41,885 nt of DNA from Bradyrhizobium sp. 1. GTDB lineage: Bacteria > Pseudomonadota > Alphaproteobacteria > Rhizobiales > Xanthobacteraceae. Position numbers and translations under genes: made by a program. The stretch covers positions 613,958-655,842 of the forward strand of contig NZ_JADPJH010000011.1 in NCBI RefSeq assembly GCF_023073315.1. Reading direction: 5' to 3'. The notes beneath the pieces were generated by a model, which saw only the letters and a list, made by a program, of their open reading frames with translations, had not been told where the DNA came from and ran no database searches. Positions 34,664 through 41,885 of the stretch are shown in pieces. Positions within the stretch are counted from its first letter, which is position 1. Every line of letters starts with the position of its first letter.

Positions 34664-35431
34664 TCAGACGAGCTGCCTCGCCGCAGCCGAGATCATCACC
34701 AGCCCGCCCGTGATCACCGCGACGTCGAGGATCACGGTGTGGATATGCACCGGCATCCGCTCCACAAACGCCTTTGCGAGGAACGCGCCTGGGATCGCAA
34801 TCCCGCCGATCAGCAGCGCAAACGCCAACACCTGCGCGTTCACGGCGCCGGCGAGGCCGAACACGGAAATCTTGATGAGACCTGTGCCGAGCGAGATCAT
34901 CGCATCGGTCGCGATCACGGCGGCGCCTTCGAGGCCCGCGGCCATCAAGAGCGAGAGCAGGATCACGCCGGAACCGGAGGTGCCGCCGACCAGCACGCCG
35001 TAGCCGACGGAGCCTGCCGCGAGACCCGTGTCGCCGATCCTGACCTGTCGGCGGCGGAGCACGCGGCGCAGCGGCACGCTCAGGATCAGCATGGAGCCGA
35101 TCACGAGTGCCGCGCCGGCATTGGTGAGGCGTGTATAGCCGTAGGCGCCGAGCGCGGTCGTCAGCGCCGCGCAGGCCAGCACGATCAGCGCGCGGCGGCG
35201 GTCGGCGTAACGGAGATAGGCGAGCGCGCGGCTGGAATTGGTGAACAGCGCGGAGATCGCGATGATCGGCACCACGGGCTCGGCGCCGACCAGCGGCACC
35301 AGCACCAAGGGCATCAGCGCGCCGGTGCCGTAGCCGGCGAGACCACCGATAACGGACGCAAACAACGCCATCGACGCGACCAGCAGAAGCTGAAAAATCG
35401 AGATGTCGGCGAAGGCTGAGACGATGGTCAA
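34664..35431 (-). CDS. TSUP/TauE-SafE family membrane permease
   Basis: This 255-residue integral membrane protein has about eight hydrophobic segments. Typical TSUP elements are FASVIGGLAGYGTGALMPLVL (about residues 24-44) and the second-half repeat VGGTSGSGVILLSLLMAAGL. Family members export or import sulfite, sulfonates or related anions. The start is TTG at 35431. The first 19 or so codons and the upstream DNA are duplicated at the right end of the window (41794-41885). The substrate is unknown. Confidence 0.88.
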   Translation of the reverse strand: MTIVSAFADISIFQLLLVASMALFASVIGGLAGYGTGALMPLVLVPLVGAEPVVPIIAISALFTNSSRALAYLRYADRRRALIVLACAALTTALGAYGYTRLTNAGAALVIGSMLILSVPLRRVLRRRQVRIGDTGLAAGSVGYGVLVGGTSGSGVILLSLLMAAGLEGAAVIATDAMISLGTGLIKISVFGLAGAVNAQVLAFALLIGGIAIPGAFLAKAFVERMPVHIHTVILDVAVITGGLVMISAAARQLV

Positions 35432-35461
35432 TTTCTCTCATCGCGGCTGATGCGTGCCGCA
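35370..35461. repeat. Left copy of a ~92-bp direct repeat (TSUP 5' end)
   Basis: This covers the TSUP start region and upstream DNA. It matches 41794-41885 at all but 4 positions in the same orientation, with a fixed offset of 6424 bp. Confidence 0.9.
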
Positions 35462-35680
35462 GCTTGATCGGCGATGGAAGCGAGCGCCGCTTCCTCTAGT
35501 GGAAAATCCGTCGCAAGCCAAGCGTCCCCGGCGAGTATCAACACATGTCCGAGCGCAGGCGCTCCGGCCTGGCAGCCCGAAATGGCGGATGGCGCTGGCG
35601 TCAATCCGCCCTAACCGCCGCGATATTCCGCGCACACGAGCCGGAATCCGCTTTCACTTCTCCCTTTTCATGTTACAGTA
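35462..35680. other. Intergenic region with a repeat remnant
   Basis: No gene is seen. GGCGGATGGCGCTGGCGTCA followed by ATCCGCCCTAA (about 35584-35614) resembles the inverted repeat unit noted at 14741. Confidence 0.4.
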
Positions 35681-35696
35681 AGTTATCTGAATAACT
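35681..35696. promoter_or_regulatory. Candidate TetR operator
   Basis: AGTTAT-CTGA-ATAACT is a perfect 6-bp-arm palindrome in an AT-rich patch, 14 bp before the TetR start codon. This is where an autoregulating TetR repressor would bind. Confidence 0.65.
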
Positions 35697-35710
35697 CATT
35701 GTATCGCTAA

Positions 35711-36301
35711 ATGCCCCCTCCCAAACGCGTGTATCGCCAGACGGCGCGCGCCGCCGCAGCCGAACAGTTGCAGCAGCGCGTAGCCAAGGCGTTCTACAAA
35801 TTGCTTCTGTCGCGATGGGTGGACGAAATCACACTGGATGACGTCGCGGCATCGGCCGGCACCACCCGTCAGACCGTGATCCGTCTGTTTGGCGGCAAGG
35901 AGGGACTGCTGGAGGCCGTGGCCGCGATCATCGAGGTGCAGGCTGAGCCTCGTCTGCTGCTGCCGCATGGTGCTTCGATCCAGGAGGCGCTCCGGGCCCT
36001 GATCGCACACTATGAAGTCGTGGGCGACCTGGTGATCCGTCTACTGGCGCAGGAGGAGCGTCATCCGGCCCTGCGCCCGATATTGGATCTGGGCCGGCGC
36101 GTGCACCGCAAGTGGGTCGCGGAGTGGTTTGGCAGCGGGCCGAAGGGTGTGGAGGGAGAGCGGCAGGTCACCCGCCTCGTCGTTGCGACCGATGTCTACA
36201 CTTGGAAACTTCTGCGGCGCGACTTTGGCAACAGCGAGAAGGAGGTCACCATACTGATGGCCGGCCTCCTGAAGCAGATCACTGGAGAAAAAACCAGATG
36301 A
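35711..36301 (+). CDS. TetR-family transcriptional regulator
   Basis: This 196-residue regulator has an N-terminal helix-turn-helix (about 35-62: WVDEITLDDVAASAGTTRQT then VIRLFGGKEGLLEA). A ligand-binding helical domain follows. The glycosyltransferase start overlaps its stop by ATGA, so the two form one translationally coupled operon. A palindromic operator candidate sits 14 bp upstream, suggesting autoregulation. The inducer is unknown and may be a substrate of the transferase. Confidence 0.92.
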   Translation: MPPPKRVYRQTARAAAAEQLQQRVAKAFYKLLLSRWVDEITLDDVAASAGTTRQTVIRLFGGKEGLLEAVAAIIEVQAEPRLLLPHGASIQEALRALIAHYEVVGDLVIRLLAQEERHPALRPILDLGRRVHRKWVAEWFGSGPKGVEGERQVTRLVVATDVYTWKLLRRDFGNSEKEVTILMAGLLKQITGEKTR

Positions 36302-37461
36302 AACACGACATCATGCCCGGAAAGACGATCGGCTCCACACCTGCCAATCCGCTGCGCGTGTTGATGACCTATTGGGACGGCGGGGGAAACCTCCCGCCCC
36401 AACGTGCTCTGGCGCGCGAGTTGGCGCGCCGTGGTCATGATGTCCATGTGCTGACCCACGATACCCAAGCTAAATCCGTCGCCTCGGACGGCGCGACATT
36501 CCATTCGCTGCCTACGGCACGGCAATGGGACCCGACCCGTCACAATACAGCCGACGAGGAAGTTGCATTCATCTCCGAGGATCTCGCCGGTTCGCCAAAG
36601 TTCTCCCAGGATTTTCTCGCCACTCACGCTGCGCTCCGTCCGGATGTCTGCCTGATCGACGTCATGTTGATCAGTACGCAGAAGGTGGCCCTCGAACGAG
36701 GCATCAATTTCGCCGTCTTCAATCATCTGGCCTGGATCACAGAGGGCGGCTGTATGGGATTTCTGAACTCCCTCGTCGCCAGCACATCGGGAAGCGGAGC
36801 CGGCTCGACGCTTTTCGATCTTCTCGATCGCGCCCCGCTCGTGCTTGCGGCCAGCTATCCGGAGTTCGGGACGCAGATCTCCACATCTCCCCGCGTTCAT
36901 TTCGTCGGGCCGATCCGGGAGCCGGTCGCATCTGCGCCGTGGCCTCGCCGATTCCCGGACCGGCCCTTTGTGCTGGTCAGTCTCAGCAGCACCTTCCAGG
37001 ACCAGGAATCGACGCTGCGCAACATATGCACCGCCCTTGCGCCGCTGCCGCTCGAGGTTCTGGTCACCACAGGCCGGGGGGTTACACCGGACTCGCTGCC
37101 GATTGCGGGCGGGCTGGAGGCGCGGTCGTTTGTTGCGCACGACGCGGTGCTTCCGTCCGTTGATCTCGTCGTCACCCATGCCGGACTGGGAACGCTGATG
37201 TACGCCGCAGGCACTGGCCGGCCATGCCTGTGTTTTCCGAACGGGCGCGACCAGAACGACAACGCCGCCCGCATCGAGGCACTCGACCTCGGACGTGCGC
37301 TACCGCCCGATGCGACACCGGCCGGGATTGGTGATGCCGTGATGGATATGCTTGGCGATCAGGCAACCCGTGCGGCCTGTCGCGCCTTCGCCTCCCGGGT
37401 CAAGCGTTTTGGCGACCTCGCGCGTGCAGCCGATCTCGTCGAGGAATTGGTGCGCGCCTAG
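36298..37461 (+). CDS. GT1-type (MGT-like) glycosyltransferase coupled to TetR
   Basis: This 387-residue GT-B enzyme starts at the ATG at 36298, overlapping the tetR stop. The N-terminal half has LMTYWDGGGNLPPQRALARE and the C-terminal half FVAHDAVLPSVDLVVTHAGL and GTLMYAAGTGRPCLCFPNGR. This is the donor-binding pattern of UGT/MGT enzymes. In actinomycetes, enzymes of this class inactivate macrolides. The TetR partner makes a detoxification role plausible, but that is inference. It is clearly distinct in sequence from the transferase at 30409. Confidence 0.9.
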   Translation: MKHDIMPGKTIGSTPANPLRVLMTYWDGGGNLPPQRALARELARRGHDVHVLTHDTQAKSVASDGATFHSLPTARQWDPTRHNTADEEVAFISEDLAGSPKFSQDFLATHAALRPDVCLIDVMLISTQKVALERGINFAVFNHLAWITEGGCMGFLNSLVASTSGSGAGSTLFDLLDRAPLVLAASYPEFGTQISTSPRVHFVGPIREPVASAPWPRRFPDRPFVLVSLSSTFQDQESTLRNICTALAPLPLEVLVTTGRGVTPDSLPIAGGLEARSFVAHDAVLPSVDLVVTHAGLGTLMYAAGTGRPCLCFPNGRDQNDNAARIEALDLGRALPPDATPAGIGDAVMDMLGDQATRAACRAFASRVKRFGDLARAADLVEELVRA

Positions 37462-37565
37462 CAGGTGCGTTAACTGGCCGACCCATTTCCGAGTTTGGTC
37501 GATCGCGTCCCTTGCTGCCCTTGCGCAAGGCGGTCGCATCGGAGCAGAGCGCAGCAAACAGCTCG

Positions 37566-38549
37566 CTATTCGATCACCTCGTCGGCCACCGTCAGCAGGC
37601 GGTCGGGTGCCGCGATCCCCAGAGATTTCGCCGTCTTGAGGTTGAGCACGAGCACGAACTTGCTGGCCTGCTCGATCGGCAGGTCCGCCGGCTTCTCGCC
37701 GCCGAGAACTTTTGCAGCATAGATGCCCGCGCGACGGAAGTCGTCGATCAGATCGGCCGAGTAGGACATCAGAAGCCCCGCCCGGCCCCACTCCGGATAG
37801 GTGCCGACCGTCGGTTTTCCCGGCGCCGTGACCAAGGGCAGGACGCGCGGCATGTTGTTGTAGAGCAGCGGCTCGCCGGACACGTAGAGGGCACCCGCGC
37901 CATCTTGAATGCTTGCCGAAACCGCGCCCTCGACATCATCGAGTCCACGAAGAGGATGGTGCACCACCTCAAAGCCGAATTGACCGCCGACGCTTCGCAG
38001 CGCGGTGAGCTCGGCCGCGGCGAGAATCGACGATGAACCGATGAAGCCGAGCAGCTTCAGGTCAGGCACCAGCTCCTTGAACAGGTTCAGCCGCTTTTGA
38101 GTCAGGGCCTCCTCGCCGCCAATCGCATTCATCACGTTGCCGGTCGCGTGGCCGCCCGGGTGGACGTAGCTTTCGGCAAATCCCGCCTTGATGGGGTCGG
38201 CGGCATAGGATGTGAAGATCAATGGCAGGTCGGGCAGGACCTTGTGCGCGACCGGCGCGGCGGCCGCCGAAGCAATGATGACGCGTGGCTTGAGAGCAGC
38301 GAGTTCAAGGGCAAGCGCAGGCAATCGATCGAAAACACCGTCGGCATAGCGCGCAGCAAAAACAAAATCGGTGCCCTCGGCGAGGCCTGCCTCCCGCATA
38401 CCCTGGCGGATGGCTATGATGCGATTCTCAGCGTTCTTCGCTGGTCCCGGCACCAGCACGACGACGATGGGCACGTCCTTCCGGGCGCGCGCCGCCGCAG
38501 GCCATACCGCGGCTGCGCCGACCAGACCAATGAACGTGCGCCGCTTCAT
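37566..38549 (-). CDS. ABC transporter substrate-binding protein (ABC_sub_bind type)
   Basis: This 327-residue exported protein starts MKRRTFIGLVGAAAVWPAAA, a Tat-like signal cleaved near ARA. The body has the tandem periplasmic-binding-like folds of PF04392 proteins (GMREAGLAEGTDFVFAARYA, LPLIFTSYAADPIKAG, VGTYPEWGRAGLLMSYSADL), a family greatly expanded in Bradyrhizobium. No permease or ATPase lies beside it. The ligand is unknown. Its end is about 105 bp from the convergent glycosyltransferase. Confidence 0.92.
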   Translation of the reverse strand: MKRRTFIGLVGAAAVWPAAARARKDVPIVVVLVPGPAKNAENRIIAIRQGMREAGLAEGTDFVFAARYADGVFDRLPALALELAALKPRVIIASAAAAPVAHKVLPDLPLIFTSYAADPIKAGFAESYVHPGGHATGNVMNAIGGEEALTQKRLNLFKELVPDLKLLGFIGSSSILAAAELTALRSVGGQFGFEVVHHPLRGLDDVEGAVSASIQDGAGALYVSGEPLLYNNMPRVLPLVTAPGKPTVGTYPEWGRAGLLMSYSADLIDDFRRAGIYAAKVLGGEKPADLPIEQASKFVLVLNLKTAKSLGIAAPDRLLTVADEVIE

Positions 38550-38600
38550 CCGCTCCCCAGGCGTGCAATGTCATGCTATTCAGGCTTCAGTGCGCCTGCA

Positions 38601-39578
38601 TCATGGCGAGAGCGACGCCACGTAGGCGGCCAGGGCGATCATGTCGTTCGGGGACAAATTCTCCACGGTCGGTTTCATCAGAGAACTCGCGCTTGCCACG
38701 CGGCCGCCGTTCTTGAACTCATGGAGCTGCCGCACGATGTAGGTCGGCGAGCGACCTGCAATTGGAGGAATCTCACTCGTGCCTCTCAGATCGGGACCGT
38801 GGCAGCCAGCGCAGGCAACGGTCGTGCCCGATCCGCCGGTCTTCGCGAGTGCTTCTCCCTTCGCCAGACTTCCAACCGGCACATACGCGGTGAAGGTCGC
38901 CCTGGAGTCACGAAGTTCGAACTGATCTCCGTCGTCCGGCATCTCGACAATGCGCTGGCCGAGCGGTTCGGAGCCGCCCTCCGGGCTCCTGACGTAAAAC
39001 ATGCGAGATGGCCCGGTCCTGGGAATGCTCTCGCTTTCGACGACCTTGATCAACCGCCTGGGCTTCAGCCCAGCAAAATACTCTGCCGCGGCGTGCATCT
39101 CGGCGTCAGTCATGGCTTTGGCCGAGGCCACCATGGTTTTTGGGGGTCTCTCCGGCCCCGACATCTTTCGGGCGCCACTTTTGAAGTCGGCGAGCTGCTG
39201 GACCATATAGCTCACCGGCAAACCTGCGAGACTGGCACCTTCAGGACCACCGGTGCCCTCGACGCGATGGCATGATCCGCACGCACGTACGTCCGGCTTG
39301 CGTCCGGTGGCAACGATCTCCGGCATCGCCGGATGGTCATCCGGATGCCAATCCAGCGCAAAGAAAAGGTCTCTCGCCTGCTTCCAACTGAAGGCGGCGT
39401 TGCTGCCGACCAGCCGATTGGGATTGTCATCCGGCGGAGGGACCTTGACGGTTGGGTCCCAAAAGAACGCCCAAGCCGGAAACCCGTCGGACGGAGGGAC
39501 AGCGTTGGCTTGCTGCGCAAAAGCAGCAGGTCCGATGAAAACAACTGATATCAATAGCATCAGCGCGGGCAGGTTCAC
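38601..39578 (-). CDS. Exported di-haem cytochrome c
   Basis: This 325-residue periplasmic protein has a signal peptide (cleavage near AFAQQ, residue 21) and two class-I cytochrome c domains. Haem sites are CGSCH at 100-104 and CAGCH at 256-260. Each is followed by a GLP/IAGRS-SYMVQQL or TYIVRQL segment and a helix with Met-containing loops (MSGPE, LMKPT). This repeated layout matches cytochrome c4-like electron carriers. It has no adjacent oxidase or dehydrogenase, so the partner is unknown. Confidence 0.9.
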   Translation of the reverse strand: MNLPALMLLISVVFIGPAAFAQQANAVPPSDGFPAWAFFWDPTVKVPPPDDNPNRLVGSNAAFSWKQARDLFFALDWHPDDHPAMPEIVATGRKPDVRACGSCHRVEGTGGPEGASLAGLPVSYMVQQLADFKSGARKMSGPERPPKTMVASAKAMTDAEMHAAAEYFAGLKPRRLIKVVESESIPRTGPSRMFYVRSPEGGSEPLGQRIVEMPDDGDQFELRDSRATFTAYVPVGSLAKGEALAKTGGSGTTVACAGCHGPDLRGTSEIPPIAGRSPTYIVRQLHEFKNGGRVASASSLMKPTVENLSPNDMIALAAYVASLSP

Positions 39579-39830
39579 GGCAATGACCCTCTGGAAATGA
39601 ACTGAGCAGGTTTGGAAATGTGTCGAACAGATTTGGCGATAAACAATGTCGGTAATCCAGGTATCCCGAGCCGAGCAGCAAGTTAAATTCGGCGAACGAG
39701 CATCGACTCGATTTCCTGTCTGGGCGACTTGTCAGCAAGTTAAGTGCAATCGCGGCATGGCGCGCGGAAAACATTGCGTGGATCGCGGCGAGCCAATAGG
39801 CTCCCCAGAGGCTCAAGCTGAGGGGCAGCC
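39579..39830. promoter_or_regulatory. Divergent intergenic region with an 11-bp direct repeat
   Basis: CAGCAAGTTAA occurs at 39676-39686 and again at 39733-39743, 57 bp apart. This is in the gap between the divergent cytochrome and two-HTH regulator genes. It could be a regulator site, but only two copies are seen. Confidence 0.4.
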
Positions 39831-40760
39831 GTGGAACGGGACGAACTCGAGCGCCTTGTTGGCGGCCGGTTACGGTTGGGCTTCGACGAGATTTTGAACC
39901 ATCCCCGGCTGCCGGAAGCGCGTCACGCCTATCTTCGACACTTCGTCCGACTCTACGAGGGCGACCCGTTTCTGGTTCGCCTATTACTTCAGGCGGGCCG
40001 ATTCTTCGTCTTCCATTGCGCAGCCGTGATCGAGACAGCGCAGGACATGTCGAAACGCGAGACCTGGTTCACTGTGGCGGCGTTGAAGCAGCAGCTGGCA
40101 ATCTTCGGTTATGCAAGTGGCCGGCAGGTTGATCATCTCGTCGCGCGATTGCGCGAGGTTGGATTTCTGGAACAGCACCGAGCCCCCGGCGACGGGCGCG
40201 TCCGGCTGCTTGCGTCGACGCCAAAGCTGCGTGCTCATCACGCCGAATGGCTGGCAACCAACTGCATCCCGCTTGCGATGCTCTTCCCCGATCACGACTA
40301 CGGTCCGGTGCTGTCGCACGATCGCGCATTCCACGCCCTGCACTGCAGCACGAGTCTGCCCTTCCATCCGGTATCTGCCCGCCTGCTGATGACACTGCCG
40401 GACACCCTGCTGTTTTTCGCGCACGCTGCGGGACCGCTCATCCAGAATGCGGTGCTGAAGGCGGCAATGGATGCCGCCGATCCGAACGCCGCAGTCCCCT
40501 ACATCGACGCCGCCGATCGTTTCGGCGTCTCCCGAACCCATGTGCGCAACTTGATGAAGGATGCGGAGCTGGCAGGCCTTGTCAGGATCACCGGACGGGG
40601 CGGTCACAGCATCCAGATCCTGCCGCGCTTTTGGGCCAGCTACGACCGCGGATTGGCTCTGGGGATGTATCTTCACGATGCCGTCACTGTCCTCGCGATG
40701 AAGCAGTGGGCCGCCTCTCCCGCTGAGAGCGGCACGACTGCCCATCTGGCCGCAGAATGA
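39831..40760 (+). CDS. Two-HTH winged-helix regulator of unknown target
   Basis: This 309-residue soluble protein starts with GTG at 39831. Two winged-helix-like segments are visible: FTVAALKQQLAIFGYASGRQ then VDHLVARLREVGFLEQ (about 80-116), and AADRFGVSRTHVRNLMKDAE then LAGLVRITGRGGHSI (about 225-262). Each pairs a helix-turn-helix with a wing. A helical linker joins them. I cannot place it in a named family. It is divergent from the cytochrome gene and heads a plus-strand run with a membrane protein and a cupin. Confidence 0.75.
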   Translation: MERDELERLVGGRLRLGFDEILNHPRLPEARHAYLRHFVRLYEGDPFLVRLLLQAGRFFVFHCAAVIETAQDMSKRETWFTVAALKQQLAIFGYASGRQVDHLVARLREVGFLEQHRAPGDGRVRLLASTPKLRAHHAEWLATNCIPLAMLFPDHDYGPVLSHDRAFHALHCSTSLPFHPVSARLLMTLPDTLLFFAHAAGPLIQNAVLKAAMDAADPNAAVPYIDAADRFGVSRTHVRNLMKDAELAGLVRITGRGGHSIQILPRFWASYDRGLALGMYLHDAVTVLAMKQWAASPAESGTTAHLAAE

Positions 40761-40904
40761 CCTCTGGTCATTCGAGTTAGGCAAAGCTCCCGCGGCCATA
40801 TCTACGCAAGGTTTTCCAAGCGCTGGTCCCGACTTGGAGGCTATTCTGGCTTTACCTACGAACAACCTCCTTTCTCTCGACCTTGATTTTCAATGAGATT
40901 TTCC

Positions 40905-41210
40905 ATGACCGAAGCCAAAACCGATGCACCCAGTCTCCGCCACATCCCGCTCCCTGCACTGGGGTCGGCGCTACTCATTGCCGGCCTGTTCGCCTATGGG
41001 CTGCACGCGCTTTTCGTCTCCGGCCCTGCGATGCGTGACGCCGCGCGGGACACCCTCGAGCGGACGATCGCAGACGAGAATCGTCAGGTCTGCGAAATGT
41101 TCGGAGTGCCCCCAACGAGCGCTGCGTTCCCCGCCTGCAGCAGAGAGCTGGCGATCATCCGCCAGAAGCAGGTCGATCGTGACAACGCGGCCGCTCAAGG
41201 CATTCTTTAA
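40905..41210 (+). CDS. Small membrane protein, unknown
   Basis: This 101-residue protein starts at the ATG at 40905; 40893 is an alternative. It has one transmembrane segment (about 18-38: LPALGSALLIAGLFAYGLHA). The outside part has two cysteines (RQVCEMFGV, PACSREL) that could form a disulfide. No family is recognised. It lies 144 bp after the regulator. Confidence 0.6.
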   Translation: MTEAKTDAPSLRHIPLPALGSALLIAGLFAYGLHALFVSGPAMRDAARDTLERTIADENRQVCEMFGVPPTSAAFPACSRELAIIRQKQVDRDNAAAQGIL

Positions 41211-41336
41211 CCCCTCTCGCGGCGACCATCATCGCCTTGCCTCGCGTTTCACTCCTCACAGATTGTCCGGCACGTGATCCCCGTGCCTCGGCGCCCGCTT
41301 CTTCTCGCGATCCCCTTATTAGGAAGGAATTTTGTT

Positions 41337-41705
41337 ATGGTTCGACGTACAGCGCTTGGCTTAGGTCTCGCGACGATTTGGATCGTGTCTGCCGCCGCGC
41401 AGGAGTCAGCTCCATCTTATCAGGCCGACTCGACGACCTATAAGATCATCTACGAAGATCAGAACTTCCGGGTGATCGCCGGTACCTGGAAGAAGGGCAC
41501 GACTGACAAGCCGCATTCTCATCCCGTTCCCTTCGTCGTGTATGCACTGAACGATTGCACCCTGCGGCTTCGCAATCCGGACGGCACAATTCACGAGACC
41601 AAGAGCGTGGCCGGCACGGCCTTTTCGGGACCAATCACACCTTCGCACACCGCTGAAAATGTCGGCGCGTCGGATTGTCAGGCCATTTTCGTCGAACGCA
41701 AGTAA
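41337..41705 (+). CDS. Exported cupin-domain protein
   Basis: This 122-residue protein starts at the ATG at 41337 behind AGGAAGG; the open frame extends upstream without support. It has a signal peptide (cleavage near SAAAQ, residue 21). The body is one small cupin: GTTDKPHSHPVPFVVYALND carries the His-X-His metal site, and PSHTAENVG gives the second-motif His. Such single cupins may bind metal or small ligands in the periplasm. The function is unknown. Confidence 0.8.
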   Translation: MVRRTALGLGLATIWIVSAAAQESAPSYQADSTTYKIIYEDQNFRVIAGTWKKGTTDKPHSHPVPFVVYALNDCTLRLRNPDGTIHETKSVAGTAFSGPITPSHTAENVGASDCQAIFVERK

Positions 41706-41793
41706 TTCACACGAGGACGATCGGTGGTGCGTCCTGAGACGTGCCGCCTCCTGCTCTCTTCAGACCGGCGCGAATGCCGGTTGATCCGGGAGC

Positions 41794-41885
41794 ATCTACG
41801 CGACCAGCAGCAGCTGGAAAATCGAGATGTCGGCGAAGCCTGAGACGATGGTCAATTTCTCTCATCGCGGCTGATGCGTGCCGCA
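41794..41885. repeat. Right copy of the ~92-bp direct repeat
   Basis: It matches 35370-35461 except at 4 positions and runs to the window edge, so it may continue. Read on the minus strand it holds a TTG start and about 19 TSUP codons followed by TAG. Confidence 0.9.

Noticed and set aside
38097..39275. Plus-strand open frame of 392 codons
   Set aside because: It is antisense to the binding-protein and cytochrome genes and shows no domain.
35370..41885. Direct repeats as phage or island attachment sites
   Set aside because: No integrase gene and no tRNA gene lies inside or at the edges, so I report only a repeat-bounded block.

Overview
The window looks like a chromosomal segment of a Bradyrhizobium-type alphaproteobacterium. 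The evidence is high GC, a single gene for fused cytochrome b/c1 (fbcH) preceded by a Rieske gene, a fused trpE(G) behind an attenuator with tandem Trp codons, and several GC-rich palindromic intergenic repeats. No rRNA, tRNA, integrase or CRISPR array was seen.

Bases 1-21800 are an ordinary core region. It holds a PaaI-type thioesterase and mutY (minus), a DciA/DUF721 protein, a Tat-exported DsbA-like protein, smc, an Rsm22-like protein, a LemA plus M48 protease pair, two tandem ParA/P-loop ATPases of unknown role, a small GIY-YIG protein, apt, trpE(G) with its trpL leader, a dienelactone hydrolase, and fbcF-fbcH. A trmL-queE-queD cluster (tRNA wobble modification) and the hemF-HAD pair follow.

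Bases 21800-35430 are accessory in character. Two near-identical acidic-tailed DUF2158 genes flank a membrane-anchored unknown. After these come a solute-binding protein, a uridine-kinase-like protein, an acyl-CoA ligase, a TauD/TfdA oxygenase, a GT1-type glycosyltransferase, a RAYT (REP-associated Y1 transposase), a TPR-containing protein that looks like a bacterial PRMT9/PRMT7-type arginine methyltransferase, and a TSUP permease. Between them lie short MITE-like elements whose left part matches the 5' end of the RAYT element and whose right part still encodes the C-terminal tail and stop of a RAYT. They are therefore internally deleted derivatives of that transposon family. One end of the RAYT element also provides the stop codon of the PRMT-like gene.

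Bases 35430-41885 form a 6.4 kb block bounded by direct repeats of about 90 bp (35370-35461 and 41794-41885) that copy the 5' end of the TSUP gene and its upstream DNA. The block carries a TetR-glycosyltransferase operon with a palindromic operator candidate, an ABC substrate-binding protein, a di-haem cytochrome c, a two-HTH regulator, a small membrane protein and an exported cupin.

The strongest leads are the RAYT/MITE family, the bacterial PRMT-like protein, the direct-repeat-bounded block, the trp attenuator, and a QueD-family protein lacking the usual catalytic cysteine.
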